The notes beneath the pieces were generated by a model that saw nothing but the letters and a program-made list of their open reading frames with translations, was not told where the DNA came from and searched no databases. Positions 56,567-64,000 of a DNA stretch of 64,000 nt are shown here, one piece after another; position 1 is the stretch's first letter; each line of letters begins with the position of its first letter. Source of the DNA: Isoetes taiwanensis (lineage: Eukaryota > Streptophyta > Lycopodiopsida > Isoetales > Isoetaceae); assembly GCA_021234155.1 (NCBI GenBank), contig JAJEKV010000067.1, positions 3,839,279 to 3,903,278 of the forward strand. Direction: 5' to 3'. The position numbers and the translations under genes are program-made.

Positions 56567-57920
56567 ATGAATGAGAATGAGAATGAGAATGATTTTTTAT
56601 CGTCCACTGAGGCCAATCGGCCTATGGGACCCATAAGGGGCGCAGCAAACTTATTACTGTCTGGGTTAAAAAACCCCCGCCCCGAAGGGTTTTCGAGGGA
56701 AAAACCGTGGCAGTAATAAGAATGCTGTCAAACTGTACAAGTATACATCAATGTTTATATACATGTCAAGTGTGTGCCCGAGGACATAGCTGATCTCGCA
56801 TGTCCATAACCTCCTCGAAGATATGATCCCGGCCGATGCGGATCTTTGTGCTCAATGTCACATGTAACGGCTGGCGGGCGACCAAAGATATCGTGTCCGC
56901 ATTTGATCATATCTTTGGGCAACTTTGAAGGGTATGAGATTCATCCTCAATGACTCCCATTTGGCGGCATTGATGAGCCCATGTCTGGCGTGGCTCACCA
57001 ATCCATCTCGCTTTGTCTCAATTCAAGATGATGTGCCCTGTCGAATGGAGGCAATGAGTCTGCGCCTTTTCATGGGCAAGTGGAGTGCGCAGGTAGCATT
57101 GCGGGCCTCGTTCCAATGTGGGATTTATGTGGCGGTAGTGTCTTTGTCTTGACCTGTTCAACGCGGCATTAGCATCCCAAAGCTTCTTTGAGGAAGCAAT
57201 CGTCAAGATATTGCCTCAAGCTATGGCGATGCGCCTCTGTTTGCACATGTATGCACCGTGCTCACCGCACATTCCATCTAACCAACCATTGAGCTCTCTT
57301 TTCCCTCCAAAGGGCCTTGGGCCCTGCGGCTCCATTGCCATGATATAAGCTAGTTTAGGGAGGCGAGCATCGTCCATATTGACCACCTTCGAAAATAGAA
57401 AATGTGGCGATCAAGGGCCAGCCCTCAAGAAGAGCAAGAATCCCCTCCTGCGGTAGAATTTGATATGGGACTGTGGACTTCACCCCTAGTGCTTTCATTA
57501 CTAAGAAGGCTTTGGACCTGCTCCAAGTCATTCCAAGTAGCAAGTGATACTCTTGGGCCCCATACTTCCACCCATCAGATAAAAGGACAGGCTCCACTAA
57601 GACCTTGAACAGTGATGGATCGATGGGCCCAATCATACAACTCCGCTCTATGACTATTGTTTTGCATTGCATATAGTGCCTTCCAGACCTATTGCCGTCA
57701 CTTTCGTAGCCGGATGGATGTGTCCCGGTGCATAGTAGAAGGAAACTCCACTCCCAAATATTTGTATGTGGATGCAACTTCCACATTTTGGCCTCGGTAA
57801 CTGAAGGAGGGGACCCTCGGCTGACGTGAAGATGATATGAAAACCACCTTAGTCTTGGCCAGGTTGACGTGCATATCAGTCGCTTGGCAGAATGTGTCCA
57901 GGGCATCGAGATGGCATACC
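56567..57920 (-). mobile_element. LINE copy 3, 5'-truncated, with (TCATTC)n tail
   Basis: Inverse of the LINE 3' part. The 3' end at 56600-56632 matches GGTCCCATAGGCC and CGATTGG. The tail is about four hexamers (GAATGA on the plus strand, 56567-56592). The reverse transcriptase C-terminal region is readable in pieces on the minus strand at 57355-57906. It starts just after the YADD region. Confidence 0.8.
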
Positions 57921-58540
57921 CCTTTTTAAAAGTAAAATCTCAACTTTATTTGTTCGGGACATATATGATCAGTTTGTAGAGTTGAGGAAGGTTCTATCCA
58001 AATTGTAGGCTGCCATTTCATATCAATTTGCTGCAAGTAGGGTCTATCCAAATGGAATGAGCTTATTACAGCTTTTCGAAGGAGTGGCACCCATAGAACT
58101 AAGCAGTCTGCAACATAATAAGCCCCATTAAACCTCCTTTGATCATACATTTTCATAGGAGTAGTTTTTCCCATTTTTCTACTGGCAGATACAGTGCGCA
58201 ACATACTTTCCTGCATTGTTGTAATTATCATTGTGAATAGCAAAACACTGAGTTTAAAATTGTACTTGCCTATTTCAAGGGACATATCTAGAGAAGGTTT
58301 TTCTCATAGGGTTGGCTTTGTTGAAAACATTTATCATCAGGCCTGCTACTTCTGGTATGGAATGTTATTGATGGAGAGCCGTAATAGATACCCATATTTG
58401 GTTGTTATACCCAAAATTCCACGAATTTCATTAGCTTATTCCATAAAACATGGCACTGAAATATTATTCACGTCATGGGTTGCCCCACATTAGCAAGTTA
58501 AAATTTCTATGGTTTGACTGGCATTTGTTGAATTATTCCT
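57921..58540. other. No gene seen; left edge of module B
   Basis: AT-rich. Homology with copy A begins around TTATTCCTTAAAAGTGAA (58532), the same text that precedes the LTR insertion site in the CACTA gene at 29178. Confidence 0.5.
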
Positions 58541-60319
58541 TAAAAGTGAAAATCTGGATGTCAAGTCTGATAAATTTGTTCTTTTCTTGCAGCAACATTC
58601 AGCTGGCCCTAGCAAACACCTGGTATTCTGTAGTAGCTTTTGCACAGGTAATATTATATTGCATGTAGTTTCCGTTGAAAATAGTTGGAAATATCATGCA
58701 GAGAAAGATACTCTATTTTAAAGAATACCACAGGCCAATTGTATTGCATTGTGCAACCACAGTATTTATGGTGCGTTCACTAGAATTTTTTTTCATTCCT
58801 ATTGCTCATTGTTATCTCCCTTGCATCCTTGCATGTTCCCGCATTGTTCTGCACATGTAATTGCTTACGGCTTCAATAATGTCTAGTTTCAATAGCAAGG
58901 GCAGCTTCAAGAGACTAGATGTGTACTGTCTTGCACATTTTACTACTTTGATATCTACCATCTGAAATTCATGAATACAGATTGTACAATATGATGAACA
59001 GAAAGGGCACCTTCCTAAGCAGTCCGTTCTCATTCTCATGTTGTACTCTGTTAAAATCTGTTAACGATGTTTATTCTCCTCTCAAGTGATATTGAAGATC
59101 CCTTCAATATGATATCTAAGTGCCGCAATGAGCAGCTCATGCTCGAGGCTTTCAGAGTTATTTTCACTATGGCATGGCTGCTTAGACGTTGGAGCCATTG
59201 GGATTTGCATGATGACGAGTTCAGAAACAAGATATTGACATTCTTGAGGCAATTCTTCTGTACTTGGATCATACTTAAATAGAGCATTTACCTTAGTAAA
59301 TTCACAGATTATGGAATTTAAATGCTGCGGGTCACCTCTATAGCCTTCATTTATAGTAGATTTGAGCAGCACAATAATATAAAGCTGATCTACACAATTC
59401 CCATCCTACAAAAAGTACCACTAGACTAAACACTATATGGAACATTTTTTGATATGGATAATTTTCATCAATAAACATGTTGGTAATGACGTTCTTCTCT
59501 TTGTGCAACATCATCATATACATATATAGTTTTTTACTTAACATCCTATATTTGTTGCACATCTAAATTTCAAAAGCCTATGCTAACCCTAATGTAAAAC
59601 ATTGTTGCCAAAGCTACAACTCAATTTTGCCTTCTCAATAGCTAGATAACGTTACGATTTTGTTTGACAACAAGAGCTTTAACATTATTCAAAAGCGGAT
59701 AGAATAGAATAATGACTATGCATTCTAATCTTCATTTTGCCAGTGATCCAAGGAAAACTAAATTGATCCAAGGAGTCATCAACTCCATCTATTTCTAAAC
59801 ACCCACCGCCACAACCCCCCCCAAAAAAAAACAAAAAACAAGCAGGCACCATCAATATAACAAGTCAAACAAGCATGGCATTGTGTCTAAAGCCTACCCA
59901 ATAGAAACTATTTTTGATAAAGCGCAGGAATGACACATTTATTTGACAATGTGATTAGAACCCCCTTCTATTGTCAAATGATTCATGAAATAAGTGGTAT
60001 TTATTCAAGGTATTGTTAGGAAATTTGCGATGGACTAATGCTATCTTAGACAACTTATTTTCTAGGCTAAATACATTGACTTACAATATGGGTATTCATG
60101 TTTATCGGAGTCTCCACAAAATACCTATAAAGCCCCTACCCCAAACTCTCAATCACCCCCCAAAGCCCCATTTGAATATCAATCCACATCAAACATTCAA
60201 ACAATTCATCATTGTGCCACCATAAATTTCAACAGAGATTAGACTCACCACCTAAAGCCCCAACTGATTAATAATAGGCTCTTAAGGTTCTCAATAAAGC
60301 CCGGCAACGCCGGGCACCA

Positions 60320-60639
60320 TAACTAGTCTAAATTAATTGGACTATTTTTGCAAAGTTTATATCTCGGCAAATACAACAGCAGGGAGCCAATTCATCAAAA
60401 ATCGAGACATGATTGTGCAAAGCCTTATGGGGGGCATTCCACCAACACTCCAAGGCCAAAATGCTAGTGAGGTGTATGGCTATGTCGAGTGTAACACCCC
60501 CTCCAAGTGTTCACAGTATCTTAGCCAGGCAAATATAAGTATCATTACCACAGCACCTCTCGCTCTTGGGGCCCGGCTACGCCACAACATTAGTGCATCT
60601 GATAGTCAGCTTCAACCTTTGAAAACCATGGTAAACTAA
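60320..60639 (+). pseudogene. DUF26 domain remnant, copy B
   Basis: Open for 100 codons: ANTTAGSQFIKNRDMIVQSL, QNASEVYGYVECNTPSKCSQ, LALGARLRHN. It aligns with the kinase ectodomain at 5.8-6.1 kb but lacks a signal peptide. The third Cys of the core motif is Tyr (CSQYL against CLDCL). The final CYLRYE block is gone. No kinase exon follows. Non-functional DUF26 relic. Confidence 0.7.
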
Positions 60640-63060
60640 ATAAATAAAAACAAATATACCACTTATCTAACATAATGGTCGTATCTTTGCAAATTCAACC
60701 CTGCACAGTCTGCCCGCTGTTGTCCCAGCTTCTTCCAGCGCCAGTTCCCTCATTTTTCATTCATGGTAAACTAAATAAATAAAAACAAATATACCACTTA
60801 TCTAACATAATGGTCGTATCTTTGCAAATTTTATCATTCTCAGCATCAACCCTGCACAGTCTGCCCGCTGTTGTCCCAGCTTCTTCCAGCGCCAGTTCCC
60901 TCATTTTTCATTAGTATTTGGAGTCAGCAGTTCTATTGTAATGGGCTAAAACAAGAATATAAAATGCAGATCAACTTGGGTATCAATTTCCTCGTGGTAA
61001 AATTGCAGATGCTTTGCTTCTCTAGAGAAATCAATGTCACCAACGCTGCCGAATGGCATTAAGACACAAGATTCTGACATTCTGTTGGCATGATATAATC
61101 AATTCCAGACTTTTTATTGCCCTATTATGAAAGAAACAGGAAAAGCACCCTCATCCTTCCATATGAATCTGAATTTTGAATATCACCTCATCCCAGAAAA
61201 GTAGTTGAGGATTTGTTTTTGACACAGGGCAACCTCTAAAACCATGGATACACATGAATAAGCAGCAGTGTTAGAACGAATCCATAACATATATTGGAAG
61301 TTGGTTTGGAAGAGGTGCACAGCTCGTAGATCAAAGATTAACTTATCTCATTCCCTAAGATGGTATGCATCAGAGCCTCAGTCGTGTTAAGAATTTTGTC
61401 TGAGGGAAATATCAATGCATGTAGATACAGAGGAAGGAAATTGAACATGCTTGGTTTGCACTTGAGTGGGAATATGCATATACGTCAATTGAACATGCTT
61501 GGTTTGCACTTGACTGGGAATATGCATATATGTAAGTTCTACACATATATTACCTCGTCAAGTTCTCATCAAAGCTCTGTGATTTTATTACAGTGAACCA
61601 TTTCTGAGAGTCTTCTGCACGACTGTGAAATTGCCTTTGAAAACAACTTGACATTCTTGTTAGAAATGTACAAGGGCATACAAACTTCTAGCAGGCATGA
61701 GCTCCCTCGTAAAGTGAACTGCATTCTTGTGCCCAGAGCTTGACCCCGTATTTGGATCATCCGCTAGGTTAAACTATCAATTTTTGTCCTTGTATGGGAC
61801 TTGCACAAATTGAGCATTGAAAAAAACACTAGCAGTGTTCATATCTATATATATGCAAAGTTCTTCGCTCCCATATTTGTCTAAAGAAATGACTATTTCA
61901 TAGTTTTAAGTTGCCATGGTCATGCAGTCGCGATCTGGCTAGCATACGTTCACCTGATATTTAAACTCCTAATATTGGAAGAGAAAAGAATTATGAGAAT
62001 CCCTTCATAGAAAGATTTGTATTTCCTTGTCACGCGTCCACTTATAAATGCCATTTGACAGCCTTGCAGTCATTGGTCTCACTGTCAAGGTAGAATAAGG
62101 AACATCTGCTGTCACGTACATTTTCCAAATTAACAACTTCTTCTATAAATGATACCTTGTGATCAAAACTAAGGATATTCCCTGTCAATTGCAAATAAAG
62201 CATATTCTTCCATAGTATGAATATCACATGAAACTGAATTTGGAATATCACCTCATCCAAGGAGAGTAGTAGAAAATTTACTTTTGACACACGGCAACCA
62301 CTAAAACTATGGATACACATGAACAAGAAGCAATCCGCACATATATTGAAAGTTGATTTGGAAGAGGTGCACAGCTCGTAGATCAAAGTTGAATCAGTTT
62401 CATTTTGTTTCAAGCTCATTCCCTAAGATGGTACGCATCAGAGTTAAGTCAGTTTCATTTTGTTTCAAGCTCATTCCCTAAGATGGTACGCATCAGAGCC
62501 TCAGTCATGTTAAGAAGCTTACCTGAGGGAAATAACAAGGCATGTAGGTACAAGGGAAACAAATTGAACGTGCTTGGTTTGCATGGACAAGGAATATGCA
62601 TATATATGTAACTTTTGCAAAGTAAGTGAATCATTACTGAGCGTTGCTGATTTGAACATCTGCATGACCGTTACGAACAATCTACATTCTTCTTACAGGA
62701 GAAAAATTTCTAGCAACACAAAATGTAACATGTTGTGACATAGAAGGCATGGGCTCTCTCATACAATGAACTGCACTCCTGTGCCCAGAGCCTGATCCCA
62801 TACTAGGATCATCCGTTAGCAGTTTAACTATCAAATAAATCTTCTCCTTGTATGGGACTGACACAAATTTAACATTGAAAAAAACATAAGTGTTAATATC
62901 TATATGCGTGGTTTTTCACTCCCCTATTTGCCTGACTCTGATGCAAAAGGACCTTAAAGGCTACAAAAAGCAAAAGGATACATTTACCTTTTGACAAGGG
63001 CACAAAAACAACTACAAGTAACTCACCTATTCAGTCGACCCAAAAGAACATCTCAGCCCA

Positions 63061-63882
63061 ATGTCTGCAATCTGGTTCTTATTGCTCTTAGTGGTTGCAG
63101 CGGCAGCAGATGCTAGACCCAATGTAAACAACGGACTAAGCAGATGGCGGGCGGCTATGCGACGCCATCAGGAGGCCAGTTGGAACGGTTCCATGGAGGC
63201 GGATCGAATATTTAGTAAACTCTCCGTAGTCCTGGACCTGAACCATAGGGAAGTCCTTTGGCACGATGAGACAGAATATGTCGTTCAAAATATAACCTTG
63301 CATTCCGCTTCAAGGGACTCTCAAACTAGCAGCATAACTATGGGATGTGCACATGCTCTTGTTGGCAACCCAAACGGACTAAATGAAAGCCCTAATTTCA
63401 ATGCTTCCCAATTGCCTTCCAATGGAACATTCTCCTATTGTCTTAGCGATTATACCCAAGATACAGATAACGTCTTGCTCTTTCAAGCCTCTCCCTCTAG
63501 TCTACATCCTTCTTCTAGTTCTATCACTATTCAACAGTACTTTGCCAACCTGCAAAACATCACTATCGGACATACTACCATCCCCAGATGCAAATCTCCT
63601 ATAGGTCTCTCAAAGAATCATGTTGGCGTCTCGTATTCGGCCCCATGCCTTACGGGAAGTGCATTCGATACCATATTATATGCATTTGATGATATATTAC
63701 GTAATGATCCTACCTATGGCCTTTGTTTTGATGCTTCACAAGCTCCTGATGGGCAAGTTCCTTCCCTCACTTTCCAAATTGAAGGTTCATATTATCTCCC
63801 ACGTGACAGAGGCTGTAACTTTATATCTTCCAAAGGGTCTCAGAGGCACATGAGGCACTCCCTCCTCGTGTTGGCAAAATAA
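63061..63882 (+). CDS. Secreted aspartic-protease-like protein lacking catalytic motifs
   Basis: 273 residues with a signal peptide (MSAIWFLLLLVVAAAADA). Blocks resemble the pepsin-like A1 family of plants (nepenthesin/TAXi-type): ITMGCAHALVG, GTFSYCLSDYTQDTDNVLLF, IQQYFANLQNITIG, GSAFDTILYAFDDI, then QVPSLTFQIEGSYYLP. The two catalytic motifs (DTGS and DSGT types) are absent and the length is well below the ~430 residues usual for the family. It is either an internally deleted relic with a surviving frame or a non-catalytic secreted protein. Eight N-x-S/T sites suggest glycosylation if secreted. Copy A at 35.0 kb is clearly dead. Confidence 0.6.
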   Translation: MSAIWFLLLLVVAAAADARPNVNNGLSRWRAAMRRHQEASWNGSMEADRIFSKLSVVLDLNHREVLWHDETEYVVQNITLHSASRDSQTSSITMGCAHALVGNPNGLNESPNFNASQLPSNGTFSYCLSDYTQDTDNVLLFQASPSSLHPSSSSITIQQYFANLQNITIGHTTIPRCKSPIGLSKNHVGVSYSAPCLTGSAFDTILYAFDDILRNDPTYGLCFDASQAPDGQVPSLTFQIEGSYYLPRDRGCNFISSKGSQRHMRHSLLVLAK

Positions 63883-64000
63883 CCAAAAAACTCATCTTCA
63901 TACCCATCATGACTATTGCACCTGATACAAAAATCATCATCAAGTTTGTTCTTGATAGAAAAATCATCTTCAAGTTTGTTTGTTTGTTATCATGTTATAT

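Larger units (their letters stand above)
58541..64000 (+). repeat. Duplicated module, copy B (runs off the window)
   Basis: Direct repeat of 30892-36412. Lacks both the MITE and the LTR. Carries a longer DUF26 remnant and an uninterrupted pseudo-aspartic-protease frame. It has its own ~90-bp tandem doubling near 60640-60930 (CATGGTAAACTAAATAAATA twice) and a 53-bp doubling near 62400-62490 (GCTCATTCCCTAAGATGGTA). Confidence 0.85.

Overview
This window looks like nuclear DNA of a land plant. The evidence is a spliced cysteine-rich receptor-like kinase, pentatricopeptide-repeat (PPR) and dynamin fragments, plant-type MULE and CACTA transposases, LTR elements with an initiator-Met primer site, and two plastid-derived inserts (a petA fragment and a trnN-GUU copy). 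The receptor kinase has one DUF26 domain rather than the two usual in flowering plants, and PPR debris is common. A fern, lycophyte or other non-flowering lineage is my best guess, held weakly. Almost every protein-like segment apart from the kinase is transposon-derived, broken or truncated.

Layout. 1-2.4 kb: end of a spliced DUF7869-like gene with a damaged 5' exon. 4.08-4.83 kb: minus-strand host-gene debris (dynamin, PPR). 5.73-7.46 kb: the receptor kinase, the only intact host-type gene. 8.35-18.24 kb: a 9.9-kb Mutator-like element with terminal inverted repeats (TIRs) that appear identical over 268 bp. It carries a MULE transposase on the minus strand and a small two-exon gene on the plus strand, which converge on each other as mudrA and mudrB do in MuDR. 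Between them lie about 4.5 kb of 23-bp satellite whose core motif is also found in the TIRs. The satellite is in plus orientation on the left and inverted on the right. 18.2-26.4 kb: mostly unassigned, with a palindromic GC-rich repeat, a small tandem repeat and a telomere-like stretch. 26.4-29.2 kb: a multi-exon CACTA (tnp2) transposase pseudogene cut by a 1.7-kb solo LTR. 30.9-36.4 kb and 58.5-64.0 kb: two direct copies of a ~5.5-kb module holding a DUF26 remnant and a secreted pseudo-aspartic-protease gene. Between them are four copies of one LINE family, the petA insert, long degenerate minisatellites, a PPR pseudogene, a large 5' LTR with primer site, twin hairpins, the trnN insert and a copia-like LTR.

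Two nested insertions can be read directly because the other module copy keeps the empty site. These are a 455-bp MITE with TA duplication (35355-35809) and the solo LTR with a GTGAA duplication (29195-30891). The strongest candidate for something new is the MULE, where a TIR-type motif appears to have been amplified into two opposed internal arrays that repeatedly carry a TATA-containing segment. Coordinates, splice sites and identities were derived by eye from the sequence; no database or alignment program was used.
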